Shown piece after piece: positions 41,243-52,068 of a stretch of 64,000 nucleotides of DNA. Location of the stretch: positions 22,270,262-22,334,261 of the forward strand of contig OY992540.1 in assembly GCA_963921195.1 (NCBI GenBank). The letters run 5' to 3'. A program made the translations under genes and the position numbers. Position 1 is the stretch's first letter; each line of letters opens with the position of its first letter. Source of the stretch: Pegoplata infirma. Taxonomy: Eukaryota > Arthropoda > Insecta > Diptera > Anthomyiidae. The notes below the pieces were generated by a model. The model made no database searches. It was not told the DNA's origin and saw only the letters and a list, made by a program, of their open reading frames with translations.

Positions 41243-43560
41243 TAGAAAGATGCTTTAAAGATTGCAGAAATCTGAAAAGAGTTTTGTAAAAATTTTGAAA
41301 ACATACTTATGCGGAAATTTTTTCCCCTTGTCTTCAATTCAATTCATTACTTTGTAAAATTTTTAAATGCCAAAAAAAATATGCTAAAAAAATGTTAATA
41401 GTTTTAATTATTTGAAATTTCGACTACCGTCTTTAATGCTTCTAAATCAAGCAATACCCTGCAAAAAAAGTCATTACCACTTCTCAGTGGAGTGCTTTAA
41501 AACTATAACAAATGTAATGAAATACAACAAAAATAACAAAAAACACAAGACAAAAACACACAAACAGTTTTTTCTACTCCAGAAAACATAGATATTCAGC
41601 ACTTAACTCATTACCTATCGCGACACCGCCATACAAATGTAAGTAGATATTCAGTAGAAAAGAACTACTCCGTGGAAGTAGTTGGAAGTTGTTTGAAAGC
41701 TCGGAGTACTTCTTATCTACTGAATATCTACTTACTTTTGTATGGGAGTGTCGCGGAAGGTAATGAGTTAAGTGCTGAATAACAACTTTTTATGGAGTAG
41801 AAAAAACTGTTTGTGTGTTTTTTTCTTGTGTTTTTTGTTATTTTTGTTGTATTTCATTACGTTTGTTGTAGTTTTAAAGCACTCCAAATAGAAGTACTCC
41901 GCACTTTTTTTGCTGGGTAATTTCACTGTAGATTAATTGATGTTTTTCAATTTAGCCCCGTCTTGGGAGCCATTTACTGAAAAATTCTGTAAATAAATTT
42001 TTCCACATTTTTGTGTTTATTTACAGAAATTCTTTATTTCTTACTTTTCTAATGCTTTTTAATCCGGTCATTAATTCACTGTTGATATTCGATGTTGTTC
42101 ATTTCGTATATTATTCAGTTTTGCAATTTGGCCCCCACTTGGGAGCCATTTACTTGAAAAATCTGTAAGTAAATGTTTCTACATTTTTGTGTTTATATCC
42201 AAAAACTACTACAAACTACTATTTATTTCTTCGAAAAACTTTGTAGTTTCAATCAACGGTTCAGCAAGTTCAACTGCTTTGAAATAAGATTTTATGAGAT
42301 TTTTTTTTTTAAATTCTTTAAAATCCAAATTTTTGGCCTCAAGAAAAAAAGTTGTTCCACACAAAATAGAGAACCAGTTAATTCACAGTCGTCTGATGAA
42401 ATCGAAGAATGAAGAAATACGAATAGAATCGCGCAAAAATTGTATTAATTGCTAATTAAAATAAATTCGTCCTTTGTGTAGTAAAACACTTTTGTTGAAT
42501 GTTTCTGCCCATTTCTGCAACTGGATTTATTACTTTGTAGAGTTCTTAAATTTCAAACAAAAATATGCAAAAAAATGTTAATAGTTTTAATTATTTAAAA
42601 TATGGACTGCTGTCTTTAATGTTTCTAAATCAAGTTATAATTTCATTGCAGATATACTCATTTTTCAAATTGAGCCCCGTCGTGGAAGTCATTTTCTGCA
42701 AAATTCTGTAAATATATTTTTCTATATTTTTGTTTTTATTTACAGACATTTTTTATTGCAGCCTTCTCTAATGCATTTAGATCATCTTATTAATTCACTG
42801 TAGATGTTCAATGTCGCTCATTTCGTAGTTTACTAAGTTTTTCAATTGGGCCCCAACGTGGGAGCCATTTAATTGAAAATTCTGTACACAAATTTTTCTA
42901 CATTTTTGTTTATTTTTCTACTTATTTCTTGGAAAAACTTTGGAGTTTCAATCAGTGGTTCAGCACGTACAACTGTTTTGAAATAAGAGTTCATAAGATT
43001 TTTTTGAAATTCTTTAAAATCCAAGTTTTGATCAGAAGATAAAAAGTTGTTCCACACAACGCAGAGAACTAACTAATTTATAGTCGGAGAACGAAGAAAT
43101 GCGAATAGAATCTTGTAAAAAGTATATCAATTGGTAAAAAAAAATCTTTTCTGCAGTAAAACACTTTTGCGGAAACTTTTCTGTCCATGTCTCAAATTCG
43201 ATTTATTACTTTGTAGAATTCTTAAATTCCAAAAATAATTAGTTAAGAAATGTTAATACTATTAGTTGTTTAAAATTGTGGCTGCCGTCTCTTATGTTTC
43301 TAAATCAAGTTATAATTTTACTGTAGGTTTATTGATTTTTCCAGTTGAGCCCCGTCGTGGGAGCCATTTACTGGAAAATCCTATAAATAAATTTTCTATA
43401 TACATATTTGTATTTATTTACAGATTTCTTTTTTTTTTATTGTTGCCTTCTCTAATGCTTCTAAATCAGGTTATTAATTCATTGTAAATGCTCGATGTTG
43501 CTCATTTCGTATTTTATTTTCGTTTTGCAATTGTGCCCCCACTTGGGAGCCATTCAATAA
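41243..43560. repeat. Tandem triplication of a ~670-bp unit with internal ~190-bp sub-blocks
   Basis: Copies start near 41300, 42480 and 43143. Each runs through TTATTACTTTGTAGA-like, AATGTTAATAGTTTTAATTA, a YGTCTTTAATGYTTCTAAATC segment, AGCCCCGTCGTGGGAGCCAT, a TTACTTGAAAATTCTGTAAATAAAT-like stretch, TTGTGTTTATTTACAG, TTCTAATGC, and a second block with a GGCCCCCACTTGGGAGCCAT-like phrase. The first copy is split by the MITE at 41457-41917. Short frames (42173-42412, 42869-43057, 43266-43487) are not conserved between copies, which argues against coding. Confidence 0.75.
41457..41917. mobile_element. 461-bp MITE with CCCWGCAAAAAAAGT ends and long inverted arms
   Basis: The left arm CCCTGCAAAAAAAGTCATTA pairs with the right end ACTTTTTTTGCTGGG. 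Pairing continues through GGAGTGCTTTAAAACTA, AATGAAATACAACAAAAATA and CTTAACTCATTACC to a central GTTGGAAGTTG loop (arms about 200 bp). It is flanked by TA (41455-41456, 41918-41919). The empty site AAATCAAGTTATAATTTCATTG in the next tandem copy confirms a TA duplication. Confidence 0.9.
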
Positions 43561-44337
43561 ATAACGAAACTACTTTTTCCCCTTACTATTAACTAAGCTT
43601 CCGTTTTGTGCATATGTTATTTTACAATTTTTTTTCTAAATACAGAGTTGCATTTCCGTTAGATTCTACTCCATTCCCCATTTTCATATGTATTTGTTTT
43701 CAATATGTATAAACCAATTATCTAAATTGTTTATTCTTTGTGTGTGTTTCATATAGTTTTACTATTGTTTTGTATAGTTTTTACATTTAATAAATCCGTT
43801 TCAATTTGAAATCATAATCAAATCAATACTTAACATTCTAATATAATATTCCCCTCCCTACTTCATCACAATCTACCATCAGTTAACTGAGTTCTATTAC
43901 AACAATGTTAAAGTGGTGTCAAGGGATAAATCGGATTAAATGGATATTTTTTCGATAGTTGTTAAAGGTTTTAGTAGAGTTTCCGTGGAAATTTTTTGGT
44001 ATTTTTCACACCATTTTTATATTTAATTCTATTATTGTTGATTGTGGTATTAATGAATACATATAATCTGTAATCCTTGCTTATATTAGAAATCAATATG
44101 GTTGGGATTTTTGGAAATGGATTTGTTAAATTTGGCATTGTGATTGAGAAAAAAATGGTAAGATGACTTATGTCAATTATTGAGGGAATTAGTAAACAAA
44201 TTAAAAGGAGTCACAGTGGTCAAGGATGCAATGCGAGTAACACAAAATCTCTTTTTCTTTACGGCTTTAAATTGTTTTAAACAAAAAAATAACTTCAAAA
44301 TTTTCAAATATGCATAATTCATGAACAATGATAGATA
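43561..44337. other. Intergenic DNA, no gene found
   Basis: About 780 bp, A/T-rich, with no open frame of interest and no repeat matched. Confidence 0.4.
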
Positions 44338-44845
44338 ACACCGTCCGACAGCCAATATTGAACATGAACCGGATGATATACGTCTGAAAGTAAAGATCAA
44401 ATGGTGTAAAACTGCATTTACAGTTTTTCATTTCGTGATCATGTTTCCTTTTAAAAAGATTTCAAAGTTTTAAAGGACACATTATTTAAATATTTCTACT
44501 TGTCCTTGGATGACAATGGTGACGGCAAATGAAAGAGCAGTTCTCCCCTAATTTTTCCATTTTTTTTATTGTGCCATATCAGGATAAAAGGATGTATATA
44601 AAGTTATTTAAAAACTTTATCAAAATATTTGTTCAAAATTTTTAATGATATTGAAGGATTTATTTTTGAATGGACGTAACTTACTTCATTTTTGTTGATA
44701 TGTAAAAAAAAAACTAAAATAGAAAATTAGGGGAGATCCTCCTCTTTCATTTGCTGTCACTAGTGTATTTTATAATATTTAATCCTCTAAATCTTTGAAA
44801 TTCTTTTAAAAGGAAAGAGGATCTTTTAAAAGGAAACAGGATCAC
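44338..44845 (+). mobile_element. CACCGTCCGACAGCC element, copy R2 (partial right arm)
   Basis: CACCGTCCGACAGCCAATAT, GAACCGGATGATATACGTCT, TTTTTCATTTCGTGATCATG, then the interior (CAAATGAAAGAGCAGTTCTC, TTAGGGGAGATCCTCCTCTT). The start of the inverted right arm follows (TTGAAATTCTTTTAAAAGGA, with TTTTAAAAGGAAA duplicated, then CAGGATCACG). The copy ends where the hAT-like element at 44854 begins, and the rest of the right arm is not seen beyond that element. The open frame at 44173-44400 (minus) is a shadow. Confidence 0.7.
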
Positions 44846-44853
44846 GGTCTAAC

Positions 44854-45582
44854 TAGGGTTGCCATACGGCCTGGAATGGCCAGCTATTTGGTCCAGTTTC
44901 CAGCTAAAATATAATTTGTCCAGTTAAGAAAGAATTTCTTTAATTTTAAGAACTATTTTTTTTTTATTAAATATTTTTTGAATAACACATAAATCATGAA
45001 TGAAACATAAATGTCTTTTTTTGCTACGGCACAATGTGCTCTTTCTTTTTGCTGCGCTTTCACTCCTGTTTTCATTACTTTTTCAATTTCGGTACGAATG
45101 TTTTCCTCGAGCTCGTCGATGATCAAAGGATTGTTTCGTACATTTTGCTTTTCAAATAACTCCAAAAAAAGTCTGATGGGATCAAATCTGCAAATGAAGG
45201 TCAGTTTTGTCGCCCTTTTTCTGACATCGCACATCCAGGGAATTTAAGCTGGCCACCTAGATTTACAGATTTAACCATTCCGGACTTATTTTTGTGAGGT
45301 AATTTGAAAAGAAAAATCTACGCCAACAATCCTCAGACCTCTGACGAGATAAACATCGAAATTTCGAGATACTCGAAAAAGTAATGGAAATGCTTAAAAA
45401 GTCTCATTTTGCCGTGGCTAATATTGGTTTCATTTATGTTATATTTGAAAATTAGTTTAAAAAATTCTCTTGATTTTTTAAATTATTAAAAAGAAGAAAA
45501 TACGAGTCCAGATATTTTTTTAAAATCCAGTTAAAAATTTTCCATCCCCCAGTTACTTGACTTCTAGAATCTGGCAACCCTA
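44854..45582. mobile_element. hAT-like element with TAGGGTTGCCA ends, 729 bp
   Basis: Ends TAGGGTTGCCA and TGGCAACCCTA, flanked by imperfect 8-bp target copies GGTCTAAC (44846-44853) and GGTGCAAC (45583-45590). The interior has a 93-codon minus-strand frame (44953-45234, listed separately). No RW/hAT dimerisation motif was recognised, so the element is non-autonomous or a deletion derivative. Confidence 0.8.
44953..45234 (-). CDS. Small hypothetical ORF inside the hAT-like element
   Basis: 93 residues, ATG at 45234. It contains ICRFDPIRLFLELFEKQNVR, then LIIDELEENIRTEIEKVMKT, a charged stretch that could be helical, then CAVAKKDIYVSFMIYVLF and a basic tail. No family recognised. It lies wholly within the TAGGGTTGCCA element and may be a remnant of a transposase or of a captured host exon. 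The low stop density over about 280 bp of AT-rich DNA is mildly unusual. Whether it is expressed is unknown. Confidence 0.25.
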   Translation of the reverse strand: MCDVRKRATKLTFICRFDPIRLFLELFEKQNVRNNPLIIDELEENIRTEIEKVMKTGVKAQQKERAHCAVAKKDIYVSFMIYVLFKKYLIKKK

Positions 45583-46114
45583 GGTGCAACCCATCCAACT
45601 GAATCAACTAAAAGAATTAGAAATTTAACAGGATTAAGTTTATTTTATGTTAACGCTCTCAAAAAGTGGTTCTCGACCCACAGCGGGCCCGTAGCAGCAT
45701 TTTCGAAAGGTTGGAGAAGCTTTGACATAAAAAGATTTAAGTGTTCCACTGAAGGCTCTGTTGTTTAACTTGCCTTAAATATTAAAGTTTAAGAAATGAC
45801 ATGCTTAGAGGCCAAATTTTTATAAATTATGATTCCTGTCTTGTTCTACTTCCCAAGGTACATCTTATTTTGTGTCATCCCACCCGCATTTATATGTTTC
45901 CAACATGACAGTTTAAAAATTAAAATTAAAAAAAGTTCACAGGACAATTTTTCGCAAAACCTGAGAATTTTATGGACTGAGTGTTCTGTAATATCGAAGA
46001 AAAATGTGTAGAATATTGGTGGGTCACGAGACATTTTCAATGTCTCAAGGGGTCGCGAAGCAAACATTAGTAAGATGCCCTTGGTCAGATGCTTTATATT
46101 GGGGCACTGTGATG
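45583..46114. other. Unassigned stretch with GTGGTTCTCGACCCAC
   Basis: AAAAAGTGGTTCTCGACCCA near 45661 and TGGGTCACGAGACATTTTCA near 46020 look like partly inverted ends of another hAT-type repeat, but tips and target copies could not be matched. Opposing frames 45829-46011 and 45846-46067 have no recognised domain. Confidence 0.35.
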
Positions 46115-46292
46115 CTCTCGAAAGGTCTATGATTTCTATCTACAAAACTTAGCTTGAAAATACCTCAGATACGACAATTGGTTTCCAAAACCTTTTGACT
46201 CTACCCATCTTTGTACTGGAAAAAAACATCCTATTTTTGGTTTGCTTAAATGTTGTAGACAAAAATCAAAGACCTTTCGAAAGCTGACTAAG
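46115..46292. mobile_element. ~180-bp palindromic repeat (CTCGAAAGGTCTTTGATTT)
   Basis: CTCGAAAGGTCTATGATTTC, then TATCTACAAAACT near 46118-46150. The inverted match is at GTTGTAGACAAAAATCAAAG and ACCTTTCGAAAG near 46252-46284. TSD not resolved; no coding capacity. Confidence 0.5.
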
Positions 46293-46750
46293 CTGACTTG
46301 TGACAGACCTAACGTCAAATTAAAAAGTGCGAGTACTCTGCAGACGGGTTGTTTTAAACTGTGTTAGTTGTAATAACCGATAACTGAATGACGCTGAACG
46401 CTAAAGAGTCTCTTTGCTAAGGAGACTAATGACTTACATTCTCCTAATGAAAGTCATTGTGATTAATGCATTTCCATAATTTTGAGAAAACCTTCAAAAT
46501 TTCCGATTGATTCGGCTGAAGGAATAAAAACAAATGCCTTTTGAACTGATGGCTTCACAATGGATCACAGAGTCTTTGTGTATCTCTTTCATTAAATCAA
46601 ACTTATTTAATCTCTATTTTTTTCATCCAAATGTTAGGTTTGGTAAGTAGGCGTGATAAGATAAGGAGAGAAGAGAATGAGATTAAAAGGTATGATCAAG
46701 TGGCTTCACTGGAATCAAAGCCGAATCGCTCGGAGTCGCAGATGAAGGAG
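46293..46750. other. Intergenic DNA up to the LOA/Lian copy
   Basis: About 460 bp. The frame 46631-46852 (plus) runs into the antisense of the LOA/Lian copy and is not a gene. Confidence 0.4.
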
Positions 46751-47627
46751 TTTATCCTATTGACGTCCATACCAGATATACATGCATGTCAAAACCGCCA
46801 ATATCGCCAAAATAATCGACTCCTCGATGGGCGTATGCCGGACATTGACTGAGGAAGTTAGATGCCGTATCTTCCTCCTACACGTCCTGACATCCCACTG
46901 GGTAGTCATTGTGGGAGACCCCCATCTTACTGTGCCCCGTAGCTCTGCAACCAGGTTGCGTACCTGGTTCTGAAGCAGTTGAAATAATATTGCTTGTTCG
47001 CCCGCGATCATATGAGGTCCACAGCATCGTTGTGTTAAAAAAAACGTAGGTTCACGTCGCAGTCTTCGTTGGCGATCTGAAATAGCGAAATTTCGTTCCG
47101 CAGCTTACTCGCATTGAGCGGAAAGCCAGGCATATGTTCGATCCATTTAGATAGTAGAATCGTTTCCTGCCTGACGAATTCATCTGCAACACAGTTGCCA
47201 TTTGTTGCCATATGTCCAGACACCCAAATAAGTTCCAGATTCGATTGTCTCGCCATCTCAGTAAGAAACGCTTGGCATTCTTCGGCAATTCTAGATGTGG
47301 TAGTCACCCCTGCCAGGTATTTAATTAATAGCCGCTTTTTTGCCGGTGAAAATACAGATATCCCAGAATTTTTCCTTTGGCACCCTAACCAATTCGCCAC
47401 CTGTTTTATAGTCATGATCTCGGACTGAAATACGCTACACTGTTCCGGTAGTCGAAATGAGAGCTTGTGACCCAGTTGACTCATAAAAACGTCACCTCCC
47501 ATTCGGCCATTAATTTTAGAGTCATCAGTAAAAACCTCAATTGTCTCCTTAGGAATGTTGAGACCCTCCGTCCAATCGGATTTGCCCGAAATCCTTGTCG
47601 CAAACACGGTTTCGAACGAGAGTAATA

Positions 47628-48924
47628 AGGAGTGAGATCATAAAAATGTTAACACACATAAAGTTAAATAAAAAACAGACTACTGAATTTTAAGACTTCA
47701 AACCAAATTTTTATTAAATAAAATTTAATACAAAATCATAACAAAAAAACCGCATGGAACTCTAACCACTACGAACAAAGTTATCCACTTTTTCCGGAAA
47801 CCCTCCCATTAAGGCTTTTATGGTAGTTTCTGTCACCTTTTTAGAGCAGGTGGTCCATCTACGTTTGAAATCTTGCATGTCCTGGGAGACCTTTTTTGTG
47901 CCCTTTAATTCTTTTTTAACAAGAGCCCAATATCTCTCCACTGGCCTGAGCTCCGGGCAGTTTGGTGGATTTGCCTCTCTTGGTACAAAAACCACATTAT
48001 TATCATTATACCACTCCAGCGCTTTCTTGCTGTAGTGACAAGATGCTAAATCGGGCCAAAAGTAAGTGGATACATTGTGCTGACTCAAGAACGGAAGAAG
48101 TCTCTTCTGCAAACACTCCTTGATATAAATTTCGCTGTTTATAGAGCCAGATGTCACAAATGACTGGCTTCTTTGGCCGCAGCTACATATGGCTTGCCAT
48201 ACTAGGAATTTTTTGGGGAATTTCGTTTGCTTTTTTGACCGAAATTTTTCCGCAACATTTCCTCGAACATCGGAAACATAAAATTCTTGACCAGGGAGCT
48301 GCGCAAAATCAGCCAGGACATAAGTTTCGTCGTCCATTACACAACAGTTGTATTTTTTTATAAAATTTGATTTCAATTTTCTAGCTCTGGTTTTGGCCTC
48401 CAAATTTTTAAAAGCGTTTCTATCGGGAACTTTTTGAACTTTGTAGGACTTTAGTCCCGCCTTACGTTTCACTTTACGTACAAAAAAGTCTGAGCATTGG
48501 GCTAACCGAGCTGTTTTTCTGCCAGATGTGTTAGGAGCTCTCTTAAGGATGCTTTTAACTTTATATGCCTTACCAATGTTACGATAACCAGTCGTTGTTC
48601 CTGTTCCCGGCTTCCTTTCAATTGTTAGGTGTTCCAGATACCTTTTTACCACTTTTGAAACTGTTTGGCGGCATACATTAGTTTCTTTGGCAATTTTTTT
48701 GTATGTCCATGTTTGGTTTTGTTGAAAATATTTAATTATTTTTGAACGCACTTTCCTTTCATCGTCCATTGTGTAAAAAATTGCAAATTAAAACTCATGA
48801 TGTAAATTAATTTATTAACTGACATATTTTTAAAATGTAAACTGCCGAAAAAAAAAAAATTTGGAAGCTTTACACCAAAGTTGTAGGCAAAAATGTGTGT
48901 TAACATTTTTATGATCTCACTCCT
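47628..48924 (-). mobile_element. Complete ITmD37E (Tc1/mariner superfamily) transposon, 1297 bp
   Basis: Both ends read AGGAGTGAGATCATAAAAAT followed by GTTAACACACAT: 32-bp inverted repeats, identical by eye. Flanked by TA at 47626-47627 and 48925-48926. It contains a single uninterrupted transposase frame on the minus strand (47762-48769), with leaders of about 155 and 134 bp. Length, TA target and gene layout are those of an autonomous ITm element. It lies inside the dead LOA/Lian copy between the RT tail and RNase H, so it arrived later. Confidence 0.95.
47762..48769 (-). CDS. ITmD37E transposase, intact, 335 aa
   Basis: Cut-and-paste transposase that would bind the element's 32-bp ends and insert it at TA. 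The N-terminal part has a helix-turn-helix (residues ~8-45: IIKYFQQNQTWTYKKIAKET, then QTVSKVVKRYL). A second one (~70-105) contains RKTARLAQCSDFFVRKVKRK. The RNase H-like catalytic core has D147 (VMDDETYVLADF), D240 (WPDLASCHYSKKALEWY) and E278 (NPPNCPELRPVERYWALVKK). There are 92 residues between the first two and 37 between the last two: the DD37E spacing of the ITmD37E family described from mosquitoes. Family proteins are about 330-350 aa, so this is full length. No stop, frameshift or missing catalytic residue is seen. The first ATG is taken as the start. It is the only gene in the window that looks functional, although expression is unknown. Confidence 0.95.
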   Translation of the reverse strand: MDDERKVRSKIIKYFQQNQTWTYKKIAKETNVCRQTVSKVVKRYLEHLTIERKPGTGTTTGYRNIGKAYKVKSILKRAPNTSGRKTARLAQCSDFFVRKVKRKAGLKSYKVQKVPDRNAFKNLEAKTRARKLKSNFIKKYNCCVMDDETYVLADFAQLPGQEFYVSDVRGNVAEKFRSKKQTKFPKKFLVWQAICSCGQRSQSFVTSGSINSEIYIKECLQKRLLPFLSQHNVSTYFWPDLASCHYSKKALEWYNDNNVVFVPREANPPNCPELRPVERYWALVKKELKGTKKVSQDMQDFKRRWTTCSKKVTETTIKALMGGFPEKVDNFVRSG

Positions 48925-49202
48925 TAGTTAAGTGCAATAGTCAATTTTCACTGCGGCACCATGATGGCTCAAAATTCTTGCATGTCCGTATGGTTTATAC
49001 GACCATGCATTTATTGCCGCAAGCCTAGTGGCTGTGTTCCCGGCTAGTTGTGTTGCGATAAGGTCTACTGGCAGCCAGTGAAGCATTACGAGTGGACCTT
49101 TTGTCAGAGTGAAGCGAAGTACACCCGTTATCATCATTCCTATTAAATTCCCTTCGGTGATTGACCTTCCCCGTCCCCACCCACCAAACGGATGCTCCAT
49201 AC

Positions 49203-49703
49203 CAGGGCTACCAGACTTGGGGATTTATCCCCAAAGTTGGCGATATCATGCGAGCATAAAGGACAAGAAATCTCATTTGGGGATTGGGGATTTTTATGGG
49301 GATTTCGAAAAATAATTTGGGGATTTTTTGGGGATATTTGAAACTAAATCTATTTAATAATACAAGCTAAATTGAATGTTATCAACGATTTTTAAAAATA
49401 ATTTTAGGGATAACCACTCTTTGGTACGAAATTACAGAGCGCTTTCTGCAAAACTTGCATTTATCGGCTGTAAAATGTATATTAACATTGACAAAAACCA
49501 TTTATTTACGTGTTTGGGGATTTATTAATTGCTAAATCTACGAAATATAATTTTAAAATTACCACTAATATTTTTTTTTTTTTTTTTAATTAAAGAAAAA
49601 AATGTTTGTGTAATTAAAAAAAAGTTTTTTTATTGTTTGGGGATTTTTGGGGATATTTTGTTATATTTTTGGGGGCAACGGAAAAAAGTACCTGGCAACG
49701 CTG
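49203..49703. mobile_element. hAT-like MITE with CAGSGYTRCCAG ends, 501 bp
   Basis: The left end CAGGGCTACCAG and the right end read inward CAGCGTTGCCAG are imperfect inverted repeats. The 8-bp target copies CTCCATAC (49195-49202) and CTCCATTC (49704-49711) differ by one base. It interrupts the LOA/Lian minus-strand reading. The interior carries many TTGGGGATTT words in one orientation and long T runs. No coding capacity. Confidence 0.85.
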
Positions 49704-50190
49704 CTCCATTCATAAGGGTCCGATAACCGTGTTGAATAGCCAATTCACATTCCGGAAAGTAAGTAAGACCCCAGTTGCTTCCAAGGACCTTCTTACAGCA
49801 GTAGACGGCAGCATTTGCCTCTCTTGCCTGAGTGTTCAAATTCCACTATTTGTCTAGAATGATTCGTAGATACTTAGCACTATCGGACAAGGTGACTTCC
49901 GGCGGTATACCTTATGTCGGTGGGCTGAACGTGGGAATCTGGATCCTTTTGAAAAAAAGAACAAGATCAGTTTTCCCTGCATTTACCCCCAGACTGCTAT
50001 CTGAACACCATTCAGAATGATGCTTAAGAAATAGTTTCAGGCTTTCATACAGTATCCCTAAATACCTTCGGGATACTGCAATTGCCACGTTGTCAGTGCA
50101 GGCGACGGTCTTAACATCCTTAGATGCTCTGACATTTTGGAGCCAGTGCCGACAACCGCAAAACACATCCATATTCCCCAATCAGATTTA

Positions 50191-52068
50191 CATACTTTTT
50201 TTAAAATTTGCTCTAGCCCCAATCACATGTTGCCACATTCAGAAAACTTTTGTACATTGTGCATGTTATCAATAATTTCGTAAGATTTATCAGCATTTTA
50301 AGTAATTTCATCAAGGAATTTCCAGTCTAAGCAGCATGTTTTCCAAAGAAAACGTTTTCTCAAAGACTTATTTTCAAATCTAAATGGGTTTATATTTAAA
50401 ACTTCAGTACCGCTCTTTGGACAAACTTTTTCATTTCCACGAAAATAGCTCAAGCAAATCTTTAAACAAAATCTTAGTTTTAAACAATTAAAACTACAAA
50501 AACTAAACAAATTTATGTAAACTCTTGTTAATTGACTTATCAAATAGTAATTATTTACGCCCCAGCACCAGTTAGAAATTGTGTGAAACCGTGTCTCACT
50601 TACACAGAAATATAAAAAAACTGCTTAACTCTCCTGCTTTTAGAAAATTACAAGAGCATTTGTTCCGGCGAGTGTATTACGTGTGCCAGGACATTCGATA
50701 CGCTGCCCCTGTTTACTATCAAGGTGATATTTTGAAATTGCACACTTTTCCACTTTTCGAAAATATGGACAAGGAAGAAGAGAAAAAAAAACAAAACATT
50801 GTGTATTGAATTTAAACGTTTATTTAACATATCGACACTAATATTCCAAAAGACACCCTCCCTTTTTTCATGTTCATCGACTGCATATTAGTGAACAAAT
50901 TTTTAGTTAAACACGTATAGTGCACGCGTTTTGGATTTTTGTGATTTTTAAATGTTAATGAGATATTTTGCACTTTTAAGCCTCATGCCGAGATATGTCC
51001 TCGTTTTAACTGTCATAAGTCTAAAAAAATTGATTTTTAGTGTTTCAACATCTTCATGTAAAAACGATCTCCCATTGCCCTGTAGCACCCAATGGTGTTT
51101 TGGGCATATTTAAGGCGTACCTCAATCGAAGAAAATAAATTTCCATTGAGTTTTCAAAAAAAAAAATAGAAATTGTAATGTTTTGAGTTAAAGCGTTAAA
51201 TTTGCGCGTGCGTTAGTTACAAATGGCAACATGGAAAATGCTACTTTAGTTACCATATTTGCTGACAATGCAAATTCTAACGAATTTTATGTTATTCGTA
51301 GAGCCTTATCTATGTGTAGACACAGCATGATATGTCTAAAAAGGAAAAACGCTAAAAACAACCCGCTGTGGCGGTCATGCGCATAAAGTGAAAACATCTC
51401 CAATTTCTCAACTTTGAACATTTCGTTTTACTATGCTTTATTCATTGTTTTTCACGCAAAACGGCAGCTAAACAATTTCTAACACCCGCCGTGTGTTGTC
51501 GTGATCTTTCAAAGGATCCTGTTGTGTTAATTTCAAATGCTATAAGAGAAACGAAGAACGAGGAAATGAGATAGCAGTAGATGAATAGAGGGAGAGTGTA
51601 GAACACGCGAATATTTCTACACACTTTGAATGTTTGGTTGAAGTAAATTTTTGACCTGTTCGCGTTCTTCCGTTTGTTGTTTATTGTTTTGATTTGTTGC
51701 TTTGCTCCCGTTGATTTTATGATTCACCGGAAAATTCAATTTTCAAATATGTATTTGAAAATACATATTTGAAAATCGCGTGTTTTTAAAATGCGATAAA
51801 TTTTTCGTTAGTTCCGGCATATGTTTTCAATATGAGATGGGAATAAGCTTAGCTAACAAGGGAAGTCTCTGTTGTGGAATGCTACGGTCTTCATTTGGAA
51901 GAAAAAGAAGTAAAAAGATCGATTTTCATACGATTTTTTTGACGTTGAACCAACACTCAGGGATTGCGCATTTAATGCAGTGCATTGTGTTGGTATCAGG
52001 AAAATAAGTTATGAGGAGGAGGAAAGAGGGAGTAGTGTTTGTGAATATTTGACTTGATTTTATCTACA
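50191..52068. other. Intergenic DNA, no supported gene
   Basis: About 1.9 kb. Open frames at 50298-50543 (minus), 50579-50809 (plus), 51442-51624 (minus) and 51780-52007 (plus) have no recognised domain. CTAACAAGGGAAGTCTCTGT near 51850 resembles the tip of element X (27376) but stops after about 15 bases. TTTCAAATATGTATTTGAAA near 51742 is a short palindrome repeated once. Not matched to other repeats here. Confidence 0.4.

Larger units (their letters stand above)
46751..50190 (-). pseudogene. LOA/Lian-type non-LTR retrotransposon, minus-strand ORF2 remnant, carrying two DNA transposons
   Basis: Read from 50185 downward. QNVRASKDVKTVACTDN aligns with the RT catalytic box (CTDN in place of YADD, so inactive). 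Next: VNAGKTDLVLFFKRIQIPTF; AAVYCCKKVLGSNWGLTYFP (49800-49730); after the hAT-like insert, ITGVLRFTLTKGPLVMLHWL, PVDLIATQLAGNTATRLAAI, WSYKPYGHARIL (49130-48950). After the ITmD37E insert comes the RNase H domain in a long intact frame (47607-47035): VFTDDSKINGRMGGDVF, LPEQCSVFQSEIMTIKQVA, LIWVSGHMATNGNCVADEFV. A C-terminal region follows in broken frames to about 46757. The RNase H keeps D and E residues at the expected motif positions. Upstream RT fingers and endonuclease are missing. Confidence 0.85.
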
